A DNA stretch of 5,505 bases from JBNKDD01 sp050288085 (GCA_050288085.1 JBNKDD010000346.1:1-5505), one strand, 5' to 3'; positions 1 to 5,505 are shown, numbered from the stretch's first letter. The notes: a model not told the origin generated them from the sequence alone. Numbers and translations: made by a program.

Positions 1-6
1 CTTACA

Positions 7-12
7 TAGGAG
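7..12 (+). promoter_or_regulatory. Shine-Dalgarno site for the decarboxylase gene
   Basis: TAGGAG lies 9 nt before a GTG codon. It decides the start: the first in-frame ATG is at codon 30, beyond the Rossmann glycine motif, so GTG at 22 must be the initiator. A TAG at 7-9 and a TGA at 19-21, in the same frame, could end an upstream gene overlapping this leader, but too little upstream sequence is present to tell. Confidence 0.75.
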
Positions 13-21
13 AAAAACTGA

Positions 22-966
22 GTGCGCGTATTAGTTACCGGCGGGGCTGGCTTCCTGGGTTCACATCTGGCGGATAAACTGCTGGCCGAGGGTCATCAGG
101 TTATCGCGATGGACAACCTGTTAACGGGTTCGACCCGCAATATCGAGCACCTGGCCGGGCATAAAAATTTCCTGTTTATCAAACATGACGTTACCAATTA
201 TATATTCGTAAAAGGTTCGATAGATGCGGTGCTGCATTTCGCATCACCGGCCAGCCCGATTGATTACCTGACCTACCCGATCCAGACCTTGAAAGTCGGG
301 GCGCTGGGGACTCATAAGGCGCTGGGGCTGGCGATGGATAAAGGAGCCAGGTTCTTACTGGCTTCAACTTCCGAAGTCTACGGCGACCCCCACATCCACC
401 CCCAGGAAGAAAGCTACTGGGGCAACGTCGATCCGATTGGGCCGCGTGGGGTCTATGACGAGGCCAAGCGGTTTGGTGAAGCGATGACGATGGCCTACCA
501 TCGTTATCATGGCCTGGATACACGGATCGCACGGATATTCAATACTTACGGGCCTCGGATGCGACTCGATGATGGGCGGGTGGTACCCAACTTTGTCGGG
601 CAGGCAATCCGGGGGGAGCCGCTGACCATTTATGGCGATGGCACCCAGACCCGGAGCTTCTGTTTTGTGAGTGACGAAATCGAGGGCCTGTATCGTCTGC
701 TGATGTCTGACGAGAATGAGCCGGTCAATATCGGGAATCCGCACGAGATGACGATTGTGGAGTTCGCCGATCTGATCAACCGGCTGACAGACAATCCCGG
801 CGGGACAATATTCCAGGAAGGGAAGCGGATCAAAGGCGATCCGCAGAATCGCCAGCCCGATATCACCAAGGCTAAAAAACTGCTCAATTGGGAACCCACC
901 ATCGACATTGAAGAAGGTCTTCGCCGCACGATTGAATACTTCCGGATGCGGTTGAGTTCGTCATGA
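22..966 (+). CDS. uxs: UDP-glucuronate decarboxylase (UDP-xylose synthase), extended SDR family
   Basis: Converts UDP-glucuronate to UDP-xylose in the cytosol with NAD+ as tightly held cofactor, supplying a pentose donor for glycan synthesis. The 314-residue length is normal for bacterial members. Visible motifs: the Rossmann GGAGFLG at residues 7-13, with D31 placed to bind the NAD ribose; the family-typical HFASPASPIDY at 72-82; the TSEVYGDP active-site segment at 116-123 with E118; the catalytic pair Y145 and K149 (YxxxK); RIFNTYGPRM at 171-180; and GDGTQTRSF at 206-213, a nucleotide-sugar-binding region. The SPASPxxY and TSEVYGDP segments favour UXS over the related dTDP-glucose dehydratases and UDP-galactose epimerases, though a close SDR relative with another UDP-sugar substrate is possible. 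The start is GTG with a strong ribosome site. The stop overlaps the next start as ATGA (963-966), so the genes are probably translationally coupled in one operon. The gene is complete with no lesion. Confidence 0.9.
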   Translation: MRVLVTGGAGFLGSHLADKLLAEGHQVIAMDNLLTGSTRNIEHLAGHKNFLFIKHDVTNYIFVKGSIDAVLHFASPASPIDYLTYPIQTLKVGALGTHKALGLAMDKGARFLLASTSEVYGDPHIHPQEESYWGNVDPIGPRGVYDEAKRFGEAMTMAYHRYHGLDTRIARIFNTYGPRMRLDDGRVVPNFVGQAIRGEPLTIYGDGTQTRSFCFVSDEIEGLYRLLMSDENEPVNIGNPHEMTIVEFADLINRLTDNPGGTIFQEGKRIKGDPQNRQPDITKAKKLLNWEPTIDIEEGLRRTIEYFRMRLSSS

Positions 967-2615
967 GCAGCCTGCTGACCACCATCCGTAAATCCAGCCT
1001 GGGATGGCTGATCGTTCCCCTGGTTGTACTGGCCGCCGCGACCGGTCTGGCATTGGCCCGGCTGCCGCTGTTGTGGGCGGCGATTGGCTTACTGGTGGCG
1101 GTGCTGGTGGTTGCTACCCTGGTCGATCCGCTGGTGGGAATCGGGGTTGTCTTGATCCTCGGCCCGACCAAACCGCTGACCGATTATTTTGTGCCGCAGC
1201 TTCCGCTTGATATCGGGCAGATTGCACTGATTATCACGTTGGGGGCCTGGCTGCTTCATGCTGTCCGGGATCACCGGATTACGATCCCCGGATCCCCGTT
1301 AAATCTCCCGTTGATTGCCTTTATCGTGGCGATCAGTTTGAGCATGGTCAATGCCCTGTCGATTGGGTATTCGATCAAAGAGTTGATCAAATGGGCGCAA
1401 CTGCTGATCGTGATGTGGTTGGTAATCGGAGAGCGGCGGTGGAAAACGGTGGTCGGGTTGGTGATAGCGGCGGCGCTGGCTCAAGCGCTGATCGGCATCT
1501 GGCAGTTCGGGATTCGGGGGGATGGCCCGGAGCACTTCCTGATTCTCGGCGGGCGGTTTTACCGGGCTTACGGCACATTCGAACAACCTAACCCCTACGC
1601 CGGGTTTATCGGGTTGGTGCTGCCCCTGTGCGTCGGGTTGACGCTGGGGGCGCTGTCGGTGTGGCTGAGGAATCTGACTGATGATTTGTTGTTCACCTCA
1701 CCCCTGATCTCTGGTCGGCCTAAGCCGACCGCCGTTCTTTCCCCTCTCCACAAGTCTGCGAAGCTGACCGGAGAGGGTGAGGGAGCGCCGCCAACGGCGG
1801 CGCGGAAGGGGGTGAGGTCTATCCTCTCCCGCCTCCGCCGCACCAACCTGCTAAAAGTCGCCCTCCACAGCCTGAACCGTGACGCGCTGAGACTATCCGC
1901 GCTGATCGTATTGTGCGGGGTGCTGTTGGCGGCGCTGTTGATGTCGTGGTCGCGGGGGGCGTGGCTGGGATTCGGAGCGGCCTGTGTCGCGATCCTGTTT
2001 GCATGGCCGCGTAAAGCCTGGGTTGGAGCGCTGCTGGTGATCGGTGGAGCGCTGGCAATGATCATCTCGCTGCGGTTTAATCTGCTGCCTGCCTCGATTG
2101 CCGGACGGCTGACCGGGTTCACCGACTTTATCCAGACCTTCGATGTGCGCGGCGTGGACGTGAACGACGCTAACTACGCCGTGCTGGAACGGTTGGCGCA
2201 CTGGCAGGCCGCCGAATCGATGGCCCAGTACCATCCCTGGTTTGGCGTGGGGATCGGCAATTACGAGCCGGTCTACCCGGCCTACTCACTGATCAACTGG
2301 CCTGCGCCGCTCGGCCATGCGCATAACATCTATCTCAACATGCTGGCGGAAACCGGCGTGGTCGGATTGGTGACGTACGCTGCCCTGTGGATCACGGTAA
2401 TCTGGCAAACCTGGCGCGTGACGCGTTATGTCGATGTCTGGCAGCGCAGTCTGGCTATCGGGTTGTTTGGGACGTGGGCGCATCTGAGTATGCATAGCTT
2501 CCTCGATAAGCTGTATGTCGCGAATCTGCATTTGCATATCGGGGCCTTGCTTGGTATCTTGAGCGTCTTGATACTGATAGGAGATAAATTTTGGCAGAAA
2601 AAACAGACAGCCTGA
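963..2615 (+). CDS. O-antigen ligase/polymerase-type polytopic membrane protein (Wzy_C/WaaL superfamily)
   Basis: Likely transfers or polymerises undecaprenyl-linked glycan on the outer face of the cytoplasmic membrane. Hydrophobic spans cover most of residues 13-235 and 311-370, and again about 466-541, giving roughly 12 helices. The family signature is seen twice: SWSRGAWLG at 328-336 with conserved R331, and a large extracytoplasmic loop (about 371-465) carrying HPWFGVGIGNYEP (424-436) and GHAHNIYLNMLAETG (451-465) with H454. R331 and H454 match the Arg and His needed for catalysis in WaaL-type enzymes. Ligase and Wzy polymerase cannot be separated from sequence alone. At 550 residues it is longer than the usual 400-450. 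Part of the excess is a hydrophilic, basic segment (236-310) that should be cytoplasmic by the positive-inside rule, and about 42 residues of it are encoded by an inserted palindromic element. No clear ribosome site precedes the ATG, which fits coupling through the ATGA overlap with the decarboxylase gene. Confidence 0.85.
   Translation: MSSLLTTIRKSSLGWLIVPLVVLAAATGLALARLPLLWAAIGLLVAVLVVATLVDPLVGIGVVLILGPTKPLTDYFVPQLPLDIGQIALIITLGAWLLHAVRDHRITIPGSPLNLPLIAFIVAISLSMVNALSIGYSIKELIKWAQLLIVMWLVIGERRWKTVVGLVIAAALAQALIGIWQFGIRGDGPEHFLILGGRFYRAYGTFEQPNPYAGFIGLVLPLCVGLTLGALSVWLRNLTDDLLFTSPLISGRPKPTAVLSPLHKSAKLTGEGEGAPPTAARKGVRSILSRLRRTNLLKVALHSLNRDALRLSALIVLCGVLLAALLMSWSRGAWLGFGAACVAILFAWPRKAWVGALLVIGGALAMIISLRFNLLPASIAGRLTGFTDFIQTFDVRGVDVNDANYAVLERLAHWQAAESMAQYHPWFGVGIGNYEPVYPAYSLINWPAPLGHAHNIYLNMLAETGVVGLVTYAALWITVIWQTWRVTRYVDVWQRSLAIGLFGTWAHLSMHSFLDKLYVANLHLHIGALLGILSVLILIGDKFWQKKQTA
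1695..1818. repeat. Palindromic repeat element inserted in frame in the ligase gene
   Basis: A perfect 10-bp inverted repeat bounds the element: ACCTCACCCC at 1695-1704 and GGGGTGAGGT at 1809-1818. Three further hairpins lie inside: GGTCGGC/GCCGACC (1713-1719 with 1724-1730, 4-nt loop), CCCTCTCC/GGAGAGGG (1742-1749 with 1770-1777, 20-nt loop), and GCGCCGCC/GGCGGCGC (1785-1792 with 1796-1803, 3-nt loop). GGGTGAGG occurs twice (1775-1782 and 1810-1817), so the left arm can pair with either copy and the element looks composite. It encodes about residues 245-286 of the ligase without a stop or frameshift. No convincing target duplication is visible. It has no room for a transposase, so it would be a non-autonomous, MITE- or REP-like sequence. 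The boundaries are inferred from the outer arms. Confidence 0.7.
2579..2583 (+). promoter_or_regulatory. Shine-Dalgarno site for the GtrA gene
   Basis: AGGAG stands 7 nt before a TTG codon, inside the last codons of the ligase gene. Its strength and spacing are the main reason to accept TTG at 2591 as the start. The next in-frame ATG is at codon 89, beyond the first membrane helix and well into the second hydrophobic segment. Confidence 0.75.
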
Positions 2616-3175
2616 CGCCGACTTCCGCCGGGGCCTCTACCGAGGGTCTGGTGGGACGCGTGCGGGCTTTAATCCAAAACAAAGAATTTGAACGGTTCTG
2701 GAAGTTTGCGGTCGTCGGTACGATTGGCGCGGTAATTGACTTTGGGACTTTTAGAGGCTTGCTGGCCTTGGGCTGGCTCGACAATGTGGAACTCAGCCTG
2801 ATCGGCAAGGCAGCGTTGACCGGTGTGGGAATCGCAGGGACGATTGCCTTCACGATGGCGGTGATCAGCAACTTCATCTGGAACCGGTACTGGACTTATC
2901 CCGACTCGCGGTCGAAGTCGGTGGCGTCACAGCTTGTCACCTTCTTTCTGGTCAATATTGTCGGTATCCTGATCCGGATTCCGATCCTGGAACTGTTAAG
3001 TAAACCGTTTGACAATCTGGCCCATAGCATTCTGCCGGGGCTTGCGGGGAAAATGGCAGCCATCATGGGGGAAGGTGCCGTTGGCGAGAATATGGCCTGG
3101 GTGCTGGCGGTCGTGATCGTGATGTTCTGGAATTTCTTCGTCAACCGGTATTGGACGTATAACGACGTGGATTGA
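2591..3175 (+). CDS. GtrA-family small membrane protein
   Basis: GtrA-like proteins are four-helix membrane proteins tied to glycan modification; the phage-encoded prototype is proposed to flip undecaprenyl-phosphate-glucose. Here the first helix begins in FERFWKFAVVGTIGAVIDF (33-51), the typical GtrA opening. Others run about 73-96, 114-136 and 167-185. The second and fourth helices each end in the same motif, NRYWTY, at 98-103 and 185-190, showing two related halves. At 194 residues it is longer than the common 120-150: the extra length is a polar N-terminal tail (1-32) and an extended segment between helices three and four (about 137-166). The TTG start with a strong ribosome site lies inside the ligase gene, overlapping it by 25 nt, so the two are co-transcribed and probably coupled. 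A role in moving a lipid-linked sugar for this locus is inferred; the sugar is unknown. Confidence 0.85.
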   Translation: MAEKTDSLTPTSAGASTEGLVGRVRALIQNKEFERFWKFAVVGTIGAVIDFGTFRGLLALGWLDNVELSLIGKAALTGVGIAGTIAFTMAVISNFIWNRYWTYPDSRSKSVASQLVTFFLVNIVGILIRIPILELLSKPFDNLAHSILPGLAGKMAAIMGEGAVGENMAWVLAVVIVMFWNFFVNRYWTYNDVD

Positions 3176-3194
3176 TTTTTTGGCTCATGGGTAA

Positions 3195-3217
3195 AAAGAA
3201 TGAAAGCAGCATTTTTT
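3195..3217 (+). terminator. Weak AT-rich hairpin, possible terminator after the three-gene operon
   Basis: An 8-bp stem (3195-3202 with 3210-3217, one G-T wobble, loop AAAGCAG) has its run of six T residues (3212-3217) within the right arm. It sits 20 nt after the GtrA stop, where a terminator would be expected, and a second T-run (3176-3181) directly follows the stop. The stem has few G-C pairs, so real terminator activity is doubtful. Confidence 0.25.
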
Positions 3218-3228
3218 GATAGCCTCTC

Positions 3229-3247
3229 CCGCGAAGTTTATTCGCGG
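3229..3247. repeat. Hairpin in the gap between the GtrA and glycosyltransferase genes
   Basis: CCGCGAA and TTCGCGG form a perfect 7-bp stem with loop GTTTA. It overlaps the word CCTCTCCCGC (3223-3232), which also occurs at 1823-1832 just past the element in the ligase gene, so it may be a remnant of the same repeat class. The following bases are not T-rich enough for a convincing intrinsic terminator. Confidence 0.4.
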
Positions 3248-3287
3248 CGGTTTATCTATCACTCTTTTTACAGTTGAGCCTTCTTTT

Positions 3288-3314
3288 GGGCGCAGCATGA
3301 TGCGCCCCTACACA
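3288..3314 (-). repeat. GGGCGCA/TGCGCCC palindromic repeat upstream of the glycosyltransferase gene
   Basis: GGGCGCA (3288-3294) and TGCGCCC (3301-3307) pair around GCATGA, followed by CTACACA. Read on the minus strand, the copy starts TGTGTAGGGGCGC, the same form as the TGTAG-A-GGGGCG start of the palindrome at 4519-4544 on the plus strand. Only one outer arm (CCTACA) is present; the left flank lacks its partner. It lies 29 nt before the glycosyltransferase start, inside the untranslated leader if the promoter is upstream. Confidence 0.5.
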
Positions 3315-3326
3315 GGGTTGTAGGTT

Positions 3327-3331
3327 AGGGG
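3327..3331 (+). promoter_or_regulatory. Shine-Dalgarno site for the glycosyltransferase gene
   Basis: AGGGG lies 4 nt before the ATG at 3336, slightly close but usable. No convincing -35/-10 promoter pair was found by eye in the 160-nt gap, so it is unclear whether this gene has its own promoter or depends on read-through. Confidence 0.5.
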
Positions 3332-3335
3332 ATCG

Positions 3336-4472
3336 ATGAGAAGCATTGCAATTGATTACACCGCCGCGATGGAACAGGTCGGGGGGATCGGGCGGTATAC
3401 CCGCGAACTGGTCACGGCGCTGGCACAACAGGACACTCAGACCGATTACCGGTTGTTCGTTGCCGGACATAATCAGCGATCCTTGCCTGAACCGCCGGGC
3501 TCCAATTTCACCTGGAAACCGGCCCGGCAAAGTACGCGATGGTTTGCGCGGACCTGGCACCGGCTGCAAGTCCCGCTGCGGATTGAGCAGTGGACGGGCC
3601 CGGTCAATTTGCTGCATGCCACCGATTTCACACTTCCGCCCACCAGCCGCCATACCCGCACGATCCTGACCGTTCACGATCTGTCGTTTGAGCGGGCCCC
3701 GGATACGGCCACACCGGAACTCCGGGCCTATCTCAGCAAGGTTGTACCGCGCTCGGTGGAAAAAGCTCACCTGATTCTGGCCGACTCCGAATCGACCCGG
3801 CAGGACTTGATCGCCCTTTACGATGTGCCGTTTCAGAAAATCCAGGTGTTGTACAGCGGGGTGGATGATCGGTTCTATCCCGTTCAGGATAAGGAAGCGC
3901 TCAAGGCTGTACGTGAGCAGTACAAGATCGGGAATCAGCCCTTTATCCTCAGCGTGGGCACGATCCAGCCGCGCAAGAATTATGGTCGCCTGCTCGAAGC
4001 CTTTCACCGGATGGACCGGAAAGACATGAAGCTGGTGATTGCCGGGGCGAAGGGCTGGCTTGACGATCCGCTGTACAAGCAGGTCAAAAAGCTGAAGCTC
4101 GAAAACCGGGTTCAGTTCATCGGTTTTGTGACGGATGAACACCTGCCCGCGCTGTACAGTGCAGCCAGTGTGTTTGCCTTCCCCTCGCTGTATGAAGGAT
4201 TTGGCTTGCCCCCCTTAGAGGCGATGGCCTGCGGCGTGCCGGTGGTGGTATCAAATACCTCATCGCTGCCGGAGGTGGTCGGTGATGCGGCTGAGTTGGT
4301 CGATCCGTATGATGTGGATCAATTAGCCGACGCTATCACGAGGGTGCTCGACTCCGATACGCTGCGCCACCGCTTGATCAATCAGGGGCAGATGCGGGCG
4401 CAGGGCTTTTCCTGGCGGACAGCCGCTCGACAATTGCTTCAATATTACACGAAGGCGATGCAACAGAATTAA
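3336..4472 (+). CDS. Glycosyltransferase, GT-B fold, GT4 family
   Basis: Likely a cytoplasmic or membrane-associated retaining transferase that moves a sugar from a nucleotide donor to a growing surface glycan. At 378 residues it has the usual length and both Rossmann-like domains. N-terminal domain: GGIGRYTREL at 16-25, the glycine-rich acceptor-side loop; HATDFTLPP at 94-102; and LTVHDLSF at 111-118. C-terminal donor domain: SVGTIQPRKNYGRLLEAF at 206-223, where the Arg/Lys pair (R213, K214) contacts the donor phosphates in relatives; and EGFGLPPLE at 287-295, the EX7E motif (E287, E295), followed by AMACGVPVVVSN. Donor and linkage cannot be told from these motifs; mannose and related sugars are common in the family. 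There is no transmembrane helix. It is separated from the upstream operon by 160 nt holding several hairpins and is followed by an intrinsic terminator, so it may be the last gene of the locus or a separate transcript. Confidence 0.9.
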   Translation: MRSIAIDYTAAMEQVGGIGRYTRELVTALAQQDTQTDYRLFVAGHNQRSLPEPPGSNFTWKPARQSTRWFARTWHRLQVPLRIEQWTGPVNLLHATDFTLPPTSRHTRTILTVHDLSFERAPDTATPELRAYLSKVVPRSVEKAHLILADSESTRQDLIALYDVPFQKIQVLYSGVDDRFYPVQDKEALKAVREQYKIGNQPFILSVGTIQPRKNYGRLLEAFHRMDRKDMKLVIAGAKGWLDDPLYKQVKKLKLENRVQFIGFVTDEHLPALYSAASVFAFPSLYEGFGLPPLEAMACGVPVVVSNTSSLPEVVGDAAELVDPYDVDQLADAITRVLDSDTLRHRLINQGQMRAQGFSWRTAARQLLQYYTKAMQQN

Positions 4473-4476
4473 TTCG

Positions 4477-4506
4477 TTGGCGATGGCAGGTTTTGGGGAT
4501 CGCCAA
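4477..4506. other. Hairpin just after the glycosyltransferase gene
   Basis: TTGGCGAT (4477-4484) and ATCGCCAA (4499-4506) form a perfect 8-bp stem with a 14-nt loop, 4 nt after the stop codon. It is followed by A residues and not T, so it is not a standard intrinsic terminator. It could protect the 3' end of the message, or be part of a paired structure with the terminator hairpin 20 nt downstream. Confidence 0.45.
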
Positions 4507-4526
4507 AAATAGACAGATTGTAGAGG

Positions 4527-4549
4527 GGCGAGCGCTGACTCGCCTTTTT
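4527..4549 (+). terminator. Intrinsic terminator after the glycosyltransferase gene
   Basis: GGCGAG and CTCGCC form a 6-bp G-C-rich stem around CGCTGA, extendable by G-T wobble pairs, and are followed directly by TTTTTG and TTT. This is the clearest terminator in the window, 54 nt after the stop. The stem, with its left flank TGTAGAGGGGCG (4519-4530), looks like one side of the palindromic repeat family seen at 3288-3314, so the terminator may derive from a repeat copy. It ends only 23 nt before the next ATG. Confidence 0.75.
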
Positions 4550-4561
4550 GTTTCAGGGGCC

Positions 4562-4566
4562 GGGAG
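4562..4566 (+). promoter_or_regulatory. Shine-Dalgarno site for the WD40 gene
   Basis: GGGAG sits 6 nt before the ATG at 4573. Together with the typical signal-peptide-like N-terminus that follows, it supports that start over the next in-frame ATG at codon 17, which would cut into the hydrophobic segment. Confidence 0.65.
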
Positions 4567-4572
4567 TATCTT

Positions 4573-5505
4573 ATGTCGCGACGTTCAGTATTTAAGCTTT
4601 TGTTGGCAGCCGGGATAGTGATGATATCCTGTGCTTTGGCTTTTGGCATCTGGTGGTCATCAATAAAAGGAATACGCCCTGGTGATACGGTTTTATGGGA
4701 AGTTGAGCTTGGAAGTTCAGCCAGTGCATCTTTTTCTCCTGATGGGCAAACAATCATTGCCGAATGTGATTATAGATTGTGTTTTTTTGATGCTGACACC
4801 GGTGAACTGTTAAATACCACCAATATTATGCCGGTGCTGCTGAGAAGTAGAACCAGGCCTGTTTATTCACATAACGGAAAATGGATAGCGGTTCCGGGTC
4901 TCGGTAGTGCAGTCATAATTGACAGCCAGACAACTGAGACTGTGAGAACCTTCTTCCACACACCGGATGAAGAGTTCTTTTCGGCCCATTTTAACCCGGA
5001 TGATACACAGTTGCTCACCTCAGACAGCAGACATCAGGTAGCTATCTGGGATGTAGAAACTGGAGAGAAGCTCATTAGCTGGGAAACCGGTGAGTGTTCC
5101 AATGACTATGACCTGGGATGCTTGCTATCTGCAACGTTTAGTCCTGATGGTGAGCAGGTTGTCACCACTGATGCCGCTGGGCATGTGATCCTTTGGGATG
5201 CTTCTAACGGTAAAGTGATACGAGAATTCATCGGTCACAAGTACGTGGTGGTTCAGGCACATTTTGACGCCGATGGCAAAAAGCTCGTCACAACCGGTTA
5301 CTTCGAAAATGCGCATGTCTGGGATGTTGATTCCGGTGAGCTATTGTTTGCCATTGATGATTCTGCATGGTTCTCTGATGCGGAATTCAGTCCAGATGGC
5401 AGGTACATCGCTGTAACTAAAATGAGACCTGATCCTTCCAGCATTCGATTATATGATGCTGATACCTTTGAACTTGTTTATACCTATTCCGGGTATTCAG
5501 AATAT
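4573..5505 (+). CDS. Membrane-anchored or exported WD40-repeat protein (3' end outside window)
   Basis: The frame stays open for 311 codons to the window end, so the C-terminus is missing. Residues 1-8 are basic (R3, R4, K8) and 9-28 are hydrophobic, forming a signal peptide or anchor; MISC at 17-20 is a marginal lipobox and ALA-F at 21-24 a possible peptidase site, so lipoprotein, secreted and anchored forms are all possible. The rest is a beta-propeller placed outside the membrane. Six WD-type units are visible, each pairing a turn such as FSPDG (54-58, 189-193, 272-276) or FNPDD (140-144) with a strand like VAIWDVETGEKL (156-167), VILWDASNGKVI (205-216) or HVWDVDSGELL (248-258). The unit at 98-124 is degenerate, and the usual GH pair appears only at 221-222. 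A seven-bladed or larger propeller is expected. Such domains bind proteins; no enzyme motif is seen and the partner is unknown. Base composition is lower in GC than the neighbours, and nothing ties it to glycan synthesis. Confidence 0.85.
   Translation, partial: MSRRSVFKLLLAAGIVMISCALAFGIWWSSIKGIRPGDTVLWEVELGSSASASFSPDGQTIIAECDYRLCFFDADTGELLNTTNIMPVLLRSRTRPVYSHNGKWIAVPGLGSAVIIDSQTTETVRTFFHTPDEEFFSAHFNPDDTQLLTSDSRHQVAIWDVETGEKLISWETGECSNDYDLGCLLSATFSPDGEQVVTTDAAGHVILWDASNGKVIREFIGHKYVVVQAHFDADGKKLVTTGYFENAHVWDVDSGELLFAIDDSAWFSDAEFSPDGRYIAVTKMRPDPSSIRLYDADTFELVYTYSGYSEY

Noticed and set aside
1695..1818. CRISPR-like or tandem repeat reading of the repeated words in the ligase gene
   Set aside because: The words are inverted arms of hairpins with unequal spacing and not regularly spaced direct repeats with unique spacers.
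1595..2122. Minus-strand open frame of 175 codons opposite the ligase gene
   Set aside because: Low-complexity Ser/Arg/Pro/Ala translation, no ribosome site recognised, and it runs across the palindromic element; a shadow of the ligase frame.
3176..3335. Possible small RNA or riboswitch in the gap before the glycosyltransferase
   Set aside because: The gap holds two or three independent simple hairpins and a repeat copy, but no recognisable riboswitch core and no clear promoter; repeat debris explains it better.
3252..4142. Long minus-strand open frame (296 codons) opposite the glycosyltransferase gene
   Set aside because: It lies almost wholly antisense to a gene with clear family motifs, its translation is rich in Arg, Pro, His and Gln without a recognisable domain, and such mirrored frames are common in GC-rich coding DNA.
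4323..4757. Minus-strand open frame of 144 codons across the terminator region
   Set aside because: It spans the end of the glycosyltransferase, the terminator hairpin and the start of the WD40 gene, all supported on the plus strand; no domain is recognisable.
4732..5400. Recent tandem duplication in the WD40 gene
   Set aside because: FSPDG and WD strands recur in the protein, but the DNA of each unit differs in codons and length, as expected for old propeller repeats.

Overview
The window is a stretch of bacterial chromosome, all coding on the + strand, and most of it is a surface-polysaccharide locus. The first three genes form a tight unit: a UDP-glucuronate decarboxylase (UDP-xylose synthase), a polytopic O-antigen ligase/polymerase-type protein, and a GtrA-family membrane protein, overlapping by 4 and 25 nt. 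After a 160-nt gap follows a GT4-type (GT-B fold) glycosyltransferase and then a good intrinsic terminator. The last gene, cut off by the window end, encodes a membrane-anchored or exported WD40-repeat protein with visibly lower GC than the rest, and it does not obviously belong to the polysaccharide pathway.

The genes suggest a simple division of labour. The decarboxylase supplies UDP-xylose as a nucleotide-sugar donor, the GT4 enzyme adds a sugar to a growing glycan on the cytoplasmic face, the GtrA protein may help move a lipid-linked sugar across the membrane, and the Wzy_C/WaaL-type protein joins or polymerises lipid-linked glycan outside the membrane. This pathway is inferred from families and gene order; no acceptor or product can be read from the sequence.

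The organism cannot be named with certainty. The moderately high GC, the GTG and TTG starts with strong Shine-Dalgarno sites, the secreted WD40 protein, and above all the GC-rich palindromic repeats (CCTCACCCC/CCTCTCC type and TGTAGGGGCG/CGCCCCTACA type) fit a large-genome environmental bacterium. My recollection points to Chloroflexota (Anaerolineae-like), but this is a guess from style and not from a marker gene.

The most notable feature is a 124-nt palindromic element lying in frame inside the ligase gene. It adds about 42 residues to a predicted cytoplasmic loop. Two related palindromes bracket the glycosyltransferase gene in opposite orientations, and the downstream one forms the terminator. 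I see no CRISPR array, tRNA, rRNA, transposase or phage gene. Nothing here supports a wholly new biological system.
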